DNA of 64,000 bases from the NCBI GenBank assembly GCA_963791455.1, contig CAWBSM010000003.1, positions 248,001-312,000 of the forward strand. Reading direction: 5' to 3'. This DNA comes from Bog-473 sp963791455. Lineage in GTDB: Bacteria; Actinomycetota; Acidimicrobiia; Acidimicrobiales; RAAP-2. Both the position numbers and the translations under genes were made by a program. The notes below the pieces were generated by a model, which saw only the letters and a list, made by a program, of their open reading frames with translations, made no database searches and was not told where the DNA came from. Positions 1 through 8,136 of the stretch are shown in pieces. How positions within the stretch are numbered: position 1 is the stretch's first letter; every line of letters starts with the position of its first letter.

Positions 1-276
1 CGGCAACCAATCCATTCAACCCGCCGCGCCGTATGTGTGGGTTGTGTACTCCCCGCTCGACATGCCGACCGCTTGTCGGCGCGCCTTGTGTCGACCGGTG
101 GCGCATCTCGCGTCGCCCAAGGGTGTCAATGACAGCTTGGGATCGGCCCCTCAGCCTGACAAGCGCACCGCTTCTGACAACGACCGATGGTCACGGAGCG
201 CGGTCCAGTAGGCCCGACAACGCGAGCTGCGACCGGTCCGGTGATCGGGGACAGCGAGAGCAGCCCACTTGCTTGA
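1..276. other. no convincing gene
   Basis: This leading stretch has no reading frame with recognisable protein character on either strand. The only open frame is arginine/serine/proline-rich and looks like an antisense artefact of high-G+C DNA. It may be the 3' flank of a gene outside the window. Confidence 0.4.
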
Positions 277-839
277 TCAATCGGGCGAGCCCGAATCGAC
301 TTGGCTCGTGATCAACTCGTTCCTCGGGTAGTCCTCGTGGAGGAGCACCTCAGCTTGCTGCGATCCGACGAGCGGTAGGCGGTCAACGTCTATCAGACCA
401 AGCTGGACCAGCATCGAGCCCTGATCCCAGTAGATGCGCTCAAATGCGATCTTTCCGTTCTCAAATCCGACGACCGCCACGTGCGGTAGCTCCACACGCC
501 GGCCTGTGGGCGCAAGGCCCGGAAGGATGGCATCCATCACGATGTCGTGAGTAAACCTCACGATGAATTCGTCGATGACCATGGTCTCAGTTGTCGTTCG
601 AGAGATACGCTCAACCGAGAGATCGGAAGGCCATTGCCGACAAAGTGGTCTCGATAGAAACCGCGTAGCGCTTCTTTGCCTCTCGCACCCGTGACTACCG
701 GCACATGCGTCAGACTCGGGACATCGGTCATGGTCTCCATCGCTTTATCGGCGTCCCGCAACTCGAACTCTGCGGACATGTGAGCATCGAATACGGCCCC
801 GAGGTCGAATACCGCATTTGCGTTCATCTCAGCCCCCAT
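277..839 (-). pseudogene. SnoaL/NTF2-like protein, frameshifted
   Basis: Two overlapping frames on the minus strand together give one SnoaL-like (NTF2-fold) protein. The N-terminal part, from about 839, reads through FDAHMSAEF, HVPVVTGARG and a FYRDHFVGN motif, then ends in unrelated sequence. The next frame picks up at RISRTTTETMVIDEF and continues through RFTHDI, PPTGRRVELP, GFENGKIAFERIYWDQ and LVQLGLID, which are typical of this family's C-terminal half. A net single-base shift between roughly 610 and 650 separates the halves. The ATG at 839 is preferred because the frame upstream of it has no family character. Relatives are small cavity proteins of about 130-150 residues whose ligands are usually unknown. 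Either the gene is dead or the sequence has an indel error; I cannot tell which. Confidence 0.6.
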
Positions 840-1022
840 TCGCACCAAAATCCGAACCTCGGATCCGTGTGGGGACACGATACTTCTGCGCGGATCAGAA
901 TCCTTTAGCGAGAGGGGGCTGGCGCCCACCTGATGGATAGGGAAATCTACTCCGGAGCGCTTCTTGCCGACGGCAAGTCTGACACCCCCTCAGATTCAAC
1001 AACCAAGAGTGTTGCGGCACGT

Positions 1023-1826
1023 TCAGGCCGGTGGATCCTGCAGTCCGCGTTCGGTGGCGACCTCGAGTAGCAGGTCGTCGAGTTGCCGCCCGAGTGCCCA
1101 ACCGACGTAGACGGCAAAGTGGACCACCAGCTCTTGGAGCTCTTCGTAAGTCAGCTCCTCCTTCTCCAGGGCTGCCACGACGTGATCCCGCATTTCTGCT
1201 TCAACGCCAACGGCGGCACTGCAGCAAATGCTCACAATCCGACGATCACGGCGAGTGAGGTACCTTTCCCGGGTCCAGATCTCGCCGTAGAGATAGTCGA
1301 GGTACGCGTCCCGTCGAAAAGCCGTGAGCGGTAGCGGCGCGACCGAGCCGTGAACGTCCCCGTAGGCGGCGTCACCGCGTGCGTGCCGTTCCTCGGCGGT
1401 GACGGGGTCCGCCCAGGGAACGAAATCGAGAGCCGGTATTTCCCTCCCCCTCTGTTCGGCGATCTTGATAATCGACGTTATCCCGCAAGTCGTGAGAACG
1501 GAGGCCTTGGGCCATCCGAGCTGCGTCGCAAAGTGCAGGACGAACTCGTCGAACTCCTCGAAGCAAATGTCACCGCTGTTCAGTGCCGCCCATACGTGCG
1601 ACTCGATCGGAATCGCGGAATCCATTGCTCCGACGCAGGAGAGCGTGATCCAGCGGCGATCACGCGGCGTCAACACGCCGCGGCGCCACATTTCGCCAAA
1701 CACGAAACCGATAACCCCGGCCTCGATATACGCGGACACCGGATCGGGCCCCGGAGTCGTCATGATGTGCTCGTACTCCGAACGCGCGGCGGCTCGGCGT
1801 GCGTCCCGATCCGTCCAGTTACTCAT
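1023..1826 (-). CDS. carboxymuconolactone decarboxylase-family protein, two domains
   Basis: The protein has about 267 residues and two tandem CMD-like helical modules. The first contains GEMWRRGVLTPRDRRWITL and a SHVWAALNSG segment. The second contains GEIWTRERYLTRRDRRIVSI and a DHVVAALEKEELTYEEL segment. The pattern of a W-R-L-R-R-D-R-R signature followed by H-x-x-A-A-L is characteristic of gamma-carboxymuconolactone decarboxylase-like proteins. Neither module shows the AhpD CxxC pair, so a peroxidase role is not indicated. The start is placed at the ATG at 1826 because a strong GGAGGAGAGG ribosome site sits just upstream; a TTG at 1844 would put that site inside the gene. Substrate unknown. 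It stands alone on the minus strand, downstream of a 330-bp gap. Confidence 0.85.
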   Translation of the reverse strand: MSNWTDRDARRAAARSEYEHIMTTPGPDPVSAYIEAGVIGFVFGEMWRRGVLTPRDRRWITLSCVGAMDSAIPIESHVWAALNSGDICFEEFDEFVLHFATQLGWPKASVLTTCGITSIIKIAEQRGREIPALDFVPWADPVTAEERHARGDAAYGDVHGSVAPLPLTAFRRDAYLDYLYGEIWTRERYLTRRDRRIVSICCSAAVGVEAEMRDHVVAALEKEELTYEELQELVVHFAVYVGWALGRQLDDLLLEVATERGLQDPPA

Positions 1827-2178
1827 CCACTTCCTCTCCTCCAATGTTTACGTCTTGTCCTGCTCGAACCACACGAGGATGCGTTCCGTCGACAATGCTG
1901 AGGATCGCTCGCTCGATTCGGGGTGATCCACTCACAGAGCCCCTCGGTCGTGGAGAGCGGCACGGTCATGGTGGACAGTCTGTCTGACGTGTCGAGCCGG
2001 CACTGAGGGTCTGCGACGTCGCCAGCGACGAAGGCCGAGGCGCGGAGGGGCAGCCCCGTTTACCTGATTGGTTATGCCACTACCGGCTGCTGGTTATGCC
2101 ACTACCGGCTGCCCCGACGGGTGGTGACGGCCTACTGAGGCATCAGGGAGCGACGGGACGTTGCCGGGGCTGAGAATC
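1827..2178. other. intergenic region
   Basis: About 350 bp separate the CMD-like gene from the sigma-factor gene. I see no gene here. The only structure noted is a perfect 21-bp tandem duplication at 2070-2112. Confidence 0.5.
2070..2113. repeat. 22-bp tandem repeat, two copies
   Basis: The 21-base unit GGTTATGCCACTACCGGCTGC occurs at 2070-2090 and again, without mismatch, at 2092-2112, one base apart. It lies just beyond the 3' end of the ECF sigma-factor gene. It could be a slippage product or part of a terminator or recognition site; nothing more can be said from two copies. Confidence 0.9.
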
Positions 2179-2796
2179 CTATCCGTGGGCCGCGATGGCG
2201 TCAGGGTGTCCGTTGCCGCGAGCGGCGGCGCTCTGGCTGAGCTGCATCTCCGCCAAAATGAGGTTGAGGTGTTCGAGACAGCGCCCCCTCGTCGGTCCAA
2301 TACTCCCGATCGGCATATTCAGCTGCTCGGCAATCGCCTTGTACGGGAGATCGTCATCGCCCATCAACAAACCAAGGAGTCGCTGACAACGGGGTGACAG
2401 CCGTTCGGCCGCCATTCTTATGGCGCGCACCTGCTCTTCCCGCAAGAGGGCGGCATCGGGCGGATCCGCATCGTCATCAGGCACGAGATACACCGCATCG
2501 GTTACCGAGACCATGGCGCGACGGGTGGCGATCCGTATGCTCTCCCGCCGCGAGGTGGTCGCCAACCATGCACTGAGGCGTTCCGGCTGCTCGATGCGGT
2601 CGAGGTTCTCCACGAGCCGTAGCCATGTCGTTTGACATACTTCCGCGACGTCGGCATCGCTCAACCGACACCGTCTCGCGATTGCAGCCACCAATCCGCC
2701 GAAGCGTTGGATCAGGGTCTCCCAGGCTGCGTTCGTTCCGGCCCGGGCCTCTGCCACAATCCGAACGAGGTCGTCGTCGTCGACTGACGGTTTCAC
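2179..2796 (-). CDS. ECF-type RNA polymerase sigma factor
   Basis: A sigma-70 family factor of the extracytoplasmic-function type. Region 2 shows AWETLIQRFGGLVAAIARR, then DADVAEVCQTTWLRLVENL and RLSAWLATTSRRESIR. Region 4 shows LSPRCQRLLGLLM, YKAIAEQLNMPIGSIGPTRGRCLEHL, the usual recognition helix. Sigma-1 domains are absent, as expected for ECF factors of about 190-210 residues. The start is uncertain: I chose the GTG at 2796 (205 residues), while a TTG at 2901 would add a low-complexity, G/S-rich extension. No anti-sigma gene lies on either side, so its control is not visible here; ECF groups with short C-terminal extensions are often regulated in other ways. Its promoter targets are unknown. 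Confidence 0.9.
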   Translation of the reverse strand: MKPSVDDDDLVRIVAEARAGTNAAWETLIQRFGGLVAAIARRCRLSDADVAEVCQTTWLRLVENLDRIEQPERLSAWLATTSRRESIRIATRRAMVSVTDAVYLVPDDDADPPDAALLREEQVRAIRMAAERLSPRCQRLLGLLMGDDDLPYKAIAEQLNMPIGSIGPTRGRCLEHLNLILAEMQLSQSAAARGNGHPDAIAAHG

Positions 2797-2901
2797 CGTG
2801 GATGGCCGCCGGATCTGCCGCGGGTCTCCATCACCTGATCGATCAGCACAAGAACCTCCTGATCCCTCGCCCGGGATCCCTTGATCTACAACAACCGTCA
2901 A

Positions 2902-3224
2902 TCGTCGACCGTCAAATCCCGACAGGTCGTGTCACATACATCGTCCCGAACAAATTGGGACCCGTCATCCCCTTTATTGGGGAACATGACCCCATCTTGG
3001 GAAAAGACGACAACTTTCATGGGCCTTTCATGGCCTACCCGGCCCGTCACAGTGGCTTGAGCCCGGTCCCAACCCGAGCTCGCAGGGATGGGGGCAGTTG
3101 AGACAGCGGTGGCCTCAGGTCACGATTCGGCGCAAGAGGCCACTACGTAGGAGCGATGTGCCCTGGGACGACCGACTGCCGCCGACTTGGGCGCGACGTT
3201 CCAGGGTCCGGTGGAGGGGTCTCC
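2902..3224. other. intergenic region between sigma factor and sugar transferase
   Basis: About 320 bp upstream of the sigma-factor gene. No gene seen. It holds three phased TTGGG(A/G) motifs (separate entry) and several short C- and G-runs that could pair. Confidence 0.4.
2955..3002. promoter_or_regulatory. three phased TTGGG(A/G) motifs
   Basis: TTGGGA, TTGGGG and TTGGGA occur at 2955, 2977 and 2997, spaced about two helical turns apart, upstream of the minus-strand sigma-factor gene. Helically phased direct repeats of this kind often mark operator sites. This is inference from spacing only. Confidence 0.25.
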
Positions 3225-4856
3225 CTATCGAGTCTCGGGTTGGGCGCCTCGCGGGCTTCGTTCCGGTCGGAAAATGCTCAGGGCGCGGGTCATCACCATC
3301 GGCACTGTCGTCAGGAGGATGAAGAGGTCGAGTCTCATCGACCAGTTGTCGACGTACAATAGGTCGAGCCTGCGATACGCGTGGAACGAAGGGTTATCTC
3401 GCGCTTCGAGCTGCCACAGCCCGGTAATACCTGGTTTGACGCCGTGCCGACGCATCAAATCGGAGTCGAACTGAGCGACCTCGTCGGGAAGGGCGGGACG
3501 GGGTCCCACCAAGCTCATCGTCCCGTTGAGAACGTTGAAGAGCTGTGGAAGCTCGTCGATGCTCAATGTGCGCACGACTGCGCCGACCCTTGTAATCCTT
3601 GGATCGTTGGTCGCCTTGAAAAGGGGGCCATCAGAGCGTTCGTTGATCCGCGGAAGGTTGACGTCTATGTCCGTGTCTCGGGCCATGCTTCGCAGTTTGT
3701 AGACCACGAAGGGCCGTTCGTTGAGCCCTATCCTGACCTGCCGATAGAGGGCTGGACCACCGTCTTCAAGGCGGATAGCAATCCAACCCAACAAAATGAC
3801 TGGGGCGGCGATCAGCAACCCGAAGGCCGCTCCGAGCAGGTCGACCGCTCGTTTGGCCCCGAGTTGCCAGGTCCGGTTTCGTGCTGGTTCGACATACAGA
3901 AACGTTTCACCACTCATTGGATAGCGTCGGATCCGACGCGTTCCAACCCCGCCGAAGCCGGGCCAGATCTGCACATGCAGGCCATTCGCTGTGCAGAGAT
4001 CGATCACATCATGGACCTCTGCTGCAGAGAGAGCGTTGGTCACCAGTAAAACGCCGGAAGCGTCAGTTTGCCTGGCAATCGTTGGAAGGTCGTCGAGAGT
4101 AGGGCTGCTGGGTAGGTGCGCCCAGTCAGAACGTCGGCGCGGTTTCCCGATGATCCCCCGCACCTCATACCCGAGCTCTGGTTGCGAGTGGAACATTGTC
4201 CAGACGGCGACGGCGTCTTCGTTGGTCCCTATCATTACGAGCCCTCGGAGGTAGTGTCCCTGTGCCCTCTGCGCACGTAACCATTGGCAGTACATCCAAC
4301 GTAGGGTGATCAGGGCGAGGATGCAGGCAATGGCCGCGAGGATGGCCGCGGCATAGTTACGGTCTCCGTCTCCCCGGAGCAACTCGAACACGACTGCGCC
4401 GGCCACGACGGCAACGACGATCCGAGCGACCTCCTGCCCGCGTTGCGCGCACAGCCGCGATCGGTACAGTCCCAGCAGCTGCATGACAGCCAGCGTGACG
4501 GCGACAGCGGCAAGTGCCGCGCCCCACCGACGACTCGCTGTCATGGCGGGCATATCGATCGTGCCCAAGATGAGCCACGCACTGGCCACGGCCGCCGCAT
4601 CGATGACCAGTAGCCGAAGCCTCAGCCCGCTGCTCCTCCTTCGGGCGACCGTCGGTTGCGTCGCAGTATCTCGCTCGGCCGGAGGGACGCCGGGCTGAAT
4701 CCGGGGCAGATGTACCCCGGCCACCTCCTCCAGTGACCGGTTGGGAAGGCGGGTCAGCGTCTGTTCGACGGAAGGGACCCACGAACCAGTGCTCACCTCT
4801 GAACTCACGACCGCGGCCCCAGGAGCTGAGATGTCGGATTGCGCCATTCCTTCCAT
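3225..4856 (-). CDS. exopolysaccharide polyprenyl glycosylphosphotransferase
   Basis: The protein has 543 residues and the bipartite layout of WbaP/CpsE-type initiating sugar transferases. The N-terminal half has about four membrane spans (roughly residues 75-185), followed by a CoA-binding-like Rossmann segment. The C-terminal third is the bacterial sugar transferase domain: a membrane anchor after KRAVDLLGAAFGL, then RIGLNERPFVVYKLRSM, RITRVGAVVRTLSIDELPQ, NGTMSLVGPRPALP and GVKPGITGLWQL. These enzymes move a sugar-1-phosphate from a UDP-sugar to undecaprenyl phosphate at the inner face of the membrane, starting capsule or exopolysaccharide synthesis. No glycosyltransferase, flippase or polymerase genes are next to it, so its polymer cannot be named. 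The first ATG (4856) is preferred: GGAGGA lies about 11 bases upstream. Confidence 0.93.
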   Translation of the reverse strand: MEGMAQSDISAPGAAVVSSEVSTGSWVPSVEQTLTRLPNRSLEEVAGVHLPRIQPGVPPAERDTATQPTVARRRSSGLRLRLLVIDAAAVASAWLILGTIDMPAMTASRRWGAALAAVAVTLAVMQLLGLYRSRLCAQRGQEVARIVVAVVAGAVVFELLRGDGDRNYAAAILAAIACILALITLRWMYCQWLRAQRAQGHYLRGLVMIGTNEDAVAVWTMFHSQPELGYEVRGIIGKPRRRSDWAHLPSSPTLDDLPTIARQTDASGVLLVTNALSAAEVHDVIDLCTANGLHVQIWPGFGGVGTRRIRRYPMSGETFLYVEPARNRTWQLGAKRAVDLLGAAFGLLIAAPVILLGWIAIRLEDGGPALYRQVRIGLNERPFVVYKLRSMARDTDIDVNLPRINERSDGPLFKATNDPRITRVGAVVRTLSIDELPQLFNVLNGTMSLVGPRPALPDEVAQFDSDLMRRHGVKPGITGLWQLEARDNPSFHAYRRLDLLYVDNWSMRLDLFILLTTVPMVMTRALSIFRPERSPRGAQPETR

Positions 4857-5172
4857 TCGTCTGTTTGTCCTCCGGGAACCAGCTCGACGGGAATGGGTTC
4901 AGGGCATCCTGGGGTTGGGCTCGTGGGACCGGAGTCTGGACAAAGCGAACCAAGCGTCAGGCACCAGCCGCCGTGAGGAGATGATCGTTTCCCGTTGCGT
5001 ACCTTGTGCGAGGGGCAACGCCCAGTCCTGATACGTCACACGGTGTCGCCAGACCCAGCCCCGCGAGAAAGGTCACCGTATTTTTCCGCGCGTTGCGGTA
5101 TCGTCACATTCATTGTCGCTCTGGTAGCCACAAGTGCACGCCGTCGAACTCGACCAACTGAGGGGGCATTCG
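4857..5172. other. divergent intergenic region
   Basis: About 315 bp between the minus-strand sugar transferase and the plus-strand HIT-like gene. It must hold both promoters, but I could not pick out convincing -35/-10 pairs or hairpins. Confidence 0.4.
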
Positions 5173-5586
5173 ATGGATCAAGGCCAAGGTTCGTCGCGGC
5201 TTCCCAGCCAGGGCATCACGCTGGCCGGGAACTGTCGCTCTTGCGCAATTACGCAATGCGCAGCAGACCACGGGAAGGGCAGCGTGACCGACTACGTTGC
5301 TGAGGACGTCGATGAGGACGTCGTCGTGATCAGCAGGCCCGAGGACGACGGTCTGGTGGTCGTGCCCAGTCAGCACATCGGGGGGCTGGGGGAACTGCCC
5401 GACTCGGCTCGTGCCCACGTTCTTGCTGCCATCCGACGAGCCATTCGGTCGGTCCGGGCTAGGAATCCCGGATCAACGATCAGGCTCGTCGTCATCAACG
5501 ATCCAGCATCGGAAGGTCACGTGTGCTTTCACGTGATGCCCGGCAGCCCGGACGATCGAGCGGGCTCCACTTCGCGTGAAGCTTGA
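5173..5586 (+). CDS. HIT-like protein with degenerate catalytic motif
   Basis: A protein of about 137 residues resembling the histidine-triad fold. An N-terminal CRSCAITQC segment recalls the zinc-binding CxxC of HIT proteins. The middle (VVISRPEDDGLVVVPSQHIGGLGEL) matches the beta-strand and loop that normally read 'vvvlPkrHv'. The C-terminal GHVCFHVMP sits where the His-x-His-x-His-x-x catalytic motif belongs but retains only two of the three histidines. HIT proteins hydrolyse or transfer nucleotide phosphoramidates and dinucleoside polyphosphates; loss of the triad suggests altered or absent catalysis. The ATG at 5173 is chosen because GAGGGGG lies about 6 bases upstream; an upstream ATG at 5134 has no such site. 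Identification is by motif only. Confidence 0.6.
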   Translation: MDQGQGSSRLPSQGITLAGNCRSCAITQCAADHGKGSVTDYVAEDVDEDVVVISRPEDDGLVVVPSQHIGGLGELPDSARAHVLAAIRRAIRSVRARNPGSTIRLVVINDPASEGHVCFHVMPGSPDDRAGSTSREA

Positions 5587-6015
5587 GCACCGTTCAACCT
5601 CGCATGACCGCTACCGATCCCGACCCTCCTGCGACCATGAGGGGTCACCGCCCGAGTTCGCTTCGAACAACAAATGAACAATTTTCACACTTTTCGGGCA
5701 CCCAACAACAGACGGACAACGGCTTGACCTGCAGCCTATAAAGGAACGAGCGAACGGCGCATTTCGCTCTTCGTCCTCCGTCCATTTCTTTCCCCAGGTC
5801 ATCCTCGTACGCAAAAGCTCTACCACCATTCACACCAAGGCGATCCGCCGTATCAACCAATTGACCCTATTTTGGGGTCCCGATAACATCCGCCACGCGG
5901 GTCGGAGCGACGAGCTATGGGCCGAGTTGGTCGCCGTGGTCCATAGGGAGCGAGGGCGAAACCGACATTCCCGCTGTAATGGCCGGTGGATCGACGGCGG
6001 GAATCAAGGACGAGC
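5587..6015. other. intergenic region, A/T-richer promoter-like patch
   Basis: About 430 bp with no coding character. Around 5660-5760 the base composition is clearly A/T-richer than the surroundings (AATTTTCACACTTTT and TATAAAGGAAC occur there), as expected of a promoter region for the LuxR-type gene downstream. No specific operator is recognisable. Confidence 0.35.
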
Positions 6016-6903
6016 ATGGCTTCGAAGTCTCCGCAAACAAACGCCAGTGGGTTGGACGAATCAACCCATCGCGACGCCGACAGCGAGATCGCCTGCCTCG
6101 ATCCATCCACCTCGGGCTCTTCACCGGTGCACGAGCTCCAGATGCAACAGGGTCAATCAGACATCGTGAGCGTCGTGGCCGAGCGGCAATCCGAGCCAGT
6201 GGGTATTTCGTCTCGGATCCTTGTTGTCGGCAGCAATCTGTTGGCCGGTGCCCTCGCCAGCGCACTCGAGACGCACGGTTTTGCCACGAAGCACATCGTG
6301 CCCCGAGAAGCGGAGATCGATGATGGGATCGAATGGCGACCGAATCTGGTTCTCATCGATGTCCGACTCCTTGACGTCACGTTCGGATCTGTGCTCATCG
6401 GCCAATTCAGCCGAGAAAGACTTCCGGTTTGCGTCATCGACACGGCGGACGACGATTTCCGGTTGAGATCCTGGGTGAAATCCGGTAGCTCGGCGCTTAT
6501 CGACAGGAGCGAGCCATTCGATCAACTTTTCGAGACAATCAACCGTTTCCTCGAAATGGGCGCTCTACCAGCGACGTCGCGCTCAGGCCAATTGGGAGCC
6601 ACGTTTGGTGCCAAGCGACAGCAGGAACCCTCTCTGGAGCGCTTTGCCATCCTTACTGAGCGCGAACGCGTCGTCTTGGCCGAGCTCATGGAAGGCCATT
6701 GCGCGGAGGAAATTGCAAGCGCGGCGTTCGTATCGATCTCAACCGTGCGCTCACAGATCAAGGCGATACTCCACAAGCTCGGCGTCAATTCTCAGCTGGC
6801 TGCCGTTGCGCTAGCACGACGGGCCGGGTGGTCCCTCGACACCCCTCCGGGGAACCGTCCCAACTCGCTGGGCCGAAGGCCGAGTCCGCGGGGAGTCGCC
6901 TGA
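6016..6903 (+). CDS. LuxR-family response-regulator-like protein, atypical receiver
   Basis: The protein has 295 residues. About 55 leading residues have no recognisable domain. A receiver-like domain follows (ILVVGSNLLAGALASALE to INRFLE), then a C-terminal LuxR/NarL helix-turn-helix (LTERERVVLAELMEGHCAEEIASAAF, STVRSQIKAILHKLGVNSQ). In the receiver the aspartate of LVLIDVRLL fits the phosphoacceptor. The acidic pair normally after the first strand is missing, and the conserved lysine is replaced (SALIDRSEP). It may therefore work without phosphorylation. The ATG at 6016 is preferred because AAGGA sits 5 bases upstream; a GTG at 5986 lacks this. No sensor kinase gene is nearby. It converges with a second LuxR-type gene. 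Confidence 0.85.
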   Translation: MASKSPQTNASGLDESTHRDADSEIACLDPSTSGSSPVHELQMQQGQSDIVSVVAERQSEPVGISSRILVVGSNLLAGALASALETHGFATKHIVPREAEIDDGIEWRPNLVLIDVRLLDVTFGSVLIGQFSRERLPVCVIDTADDDFRLRSWVKSGSSALIDRSEPFDQLFETINRFLEMGALPATSRSGQLGATFGAKRQQEPSLERFAILTERERVVLAELMEGHCAEEIASAAFVSISTVRSQIKAILHKLGVNSQLAAVALARRAGWSLDTPPGNRPNSLGRRPSPRGVA

Positions 6904-6954
6904 CGCTTCAAACGCTCCGCCACGATACGTCGAGGCCGTACGGATCGTTCTGTT

Positions 6955-7797
6955 TCAAGCGATCTGTCGAGGTTGGAACCCTGCTGTTGTCACGGGCTGT
7001 GGACCGAAGCCCTTTTCTCGGCATTCGCCAAGTGAGCATGACCCGCGTTTCGCGCGCTGTCGGTGCCGGCCAGGTAGGTGGCAATTTCGAGCGCGGTTGT
7101 TGAGATCCAACTTGCGATAAAGACGGCTCACGTAGTTGCGCACAGTCTTCTGACCGAGATGGAGTTGCGTGGCAATTTCCGCGTTATTGGCACCTTGAGC
7201 CACCATCCGAAGGACGTCCGATTCCCGATGGGTCAGATGGGTGGAGGGTTCTTCACCGAGGACCCATCGGGCCGCCTCGTTACAAAATACGTGATCCCCG
7301 AGATGTACAGAGACGACCGCAGCTCTAATGGCTTCGGGGGAAGTGTCCTTCAGAAGTACGCCAGCAGCGCCCGCGATCATGGCGGGGCGAACGCGCCAGT
7401 CGGGATTGGATGTCAAGACAAGTGTTCTCGTGCTTGAGCATTCCGAAGCGAGCAACCGCACGACATCGATGGCGTCGGCACGCGACAGCTCCAGGTCCAT
7501 CAAGACCACGTCGACCGACGTCGCGCTGCAAAGCCCAAGAAGCTCCGGCTCGCCGTCGGAAACACCGATCACATTCAGGCGTTCGTCTTCGGCGAGTAGT
7601 CCCGCCAGGCCCAAGCGGAAAAGCCGTTGAGCTGCGACCACGATGACGGAGATCTTGGAACCGCTGATCGAAGAACCATCCGAGAACCTGGTTCGTTCGA
7701 GCGTCTGGGATACGTCGCTGTTGAGCACTAAGTTCGAGTCCCGGGATTGATTGTGATTGGCCCGACGAGCGTGGGTGGGCACGGGATGTCTCGCCAC
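6955..7797 (-). CDS. LuxR-family response-regulator-like protein, C-terminus possibly frameshifted
   Basis: The 280-residue frame contains a receiver-like domain (ISVIVVAAQRLFRLGLAGLLAE, VVLMDLELS with the acceptor aspartate, TLVLTSNPD, GVLLKDTS with the lysine) and a LuxR helix-turn-helix (LTHRESDVLRMVAQGANNAEIA, KTVRNYVSRLYRKLDLNNRA). The N-terminal acidic pair is absent. After KLDLNN the frame turns basic and unlikely. One base of shift near 7100 restores ALEIATYLAGTDSARNAGHAHL and a stop at 6990, a far more natural end. This suggests an indel, real or from sequencing. Start codon is GTG at 7797, with no strong ribosome site; an internal GTG in NLVLNSD is an alternative. It is the convergent neighbour of the other LuxR-type gene. 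Confidence 0.8.
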   Translation of the reverse strand: MARHPVPTHARRANHNQSRDSNLVLNSDVSQTLERTRFSDGSSISGSKISVIVVAAQRLFRLGLAGLLAEDERLNVIGVSDGEPELLGLCSATSVDVVLMDLELSRADAIDVVRLLASECSSTRTLVLTSNPDWRVRPAMIAGAAGVLLKDTSPEAIRAAVVSVHLGDHVFCNEAARWVLGEEPSTHLTHRESDVLRMVAQGANNAEIATQLHLGQKTVRNYVSRLYRKLDLNNRARNCHLPGRHRQRAKRGSCSLGECREKGFGPQPVTTAGFQPRQIA

Positions 7798-8136
7798 GCC
7801 GTCTCTTGAGTCGATTACTCATACTGAGGGACGAGGGTGGCGGAAAATACCCGCAACGGGTGACGTCTGCCCACCAGCGGCCGGGCCCGTCCCTGGGCCA
7901 GGGCAAGAAAATGCGTGGCAAAAGGGGGGTTCCCATCTGCTGGTCCATTCCAGCTGCCAGAGGTGTAGCTGAAGCGGGCACGAGAGCACGTCGGCGCCGC
8001 TCCGTACCGCGAGCGTTCGGTGATCGAGCAGGTTGGACCCGAAACGGGAACTGGCTCGGTCAGGGCGGGCCGACGATTTGAGGGCGGCCCGAATCCGGCA
8101 AGCGACCAGGAGACCGTTCGCTCGTACGGCGTGTGA
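7798..8136. other. intergenic region
   Basis: About 340 bp between the minus-strand LuxR gene's start and the 3' end of the epimerase gene. It presumably contains the LuxR promoter. I see no gene and no clear hairpin terminator. Confidence 0.4.

Noticed and set aside
33..311. 92-codon plus-strand frame
   Set aside because: Arg/Ser/Pro-rich with no domain; overlaps the end of the SnoaL-like gene.
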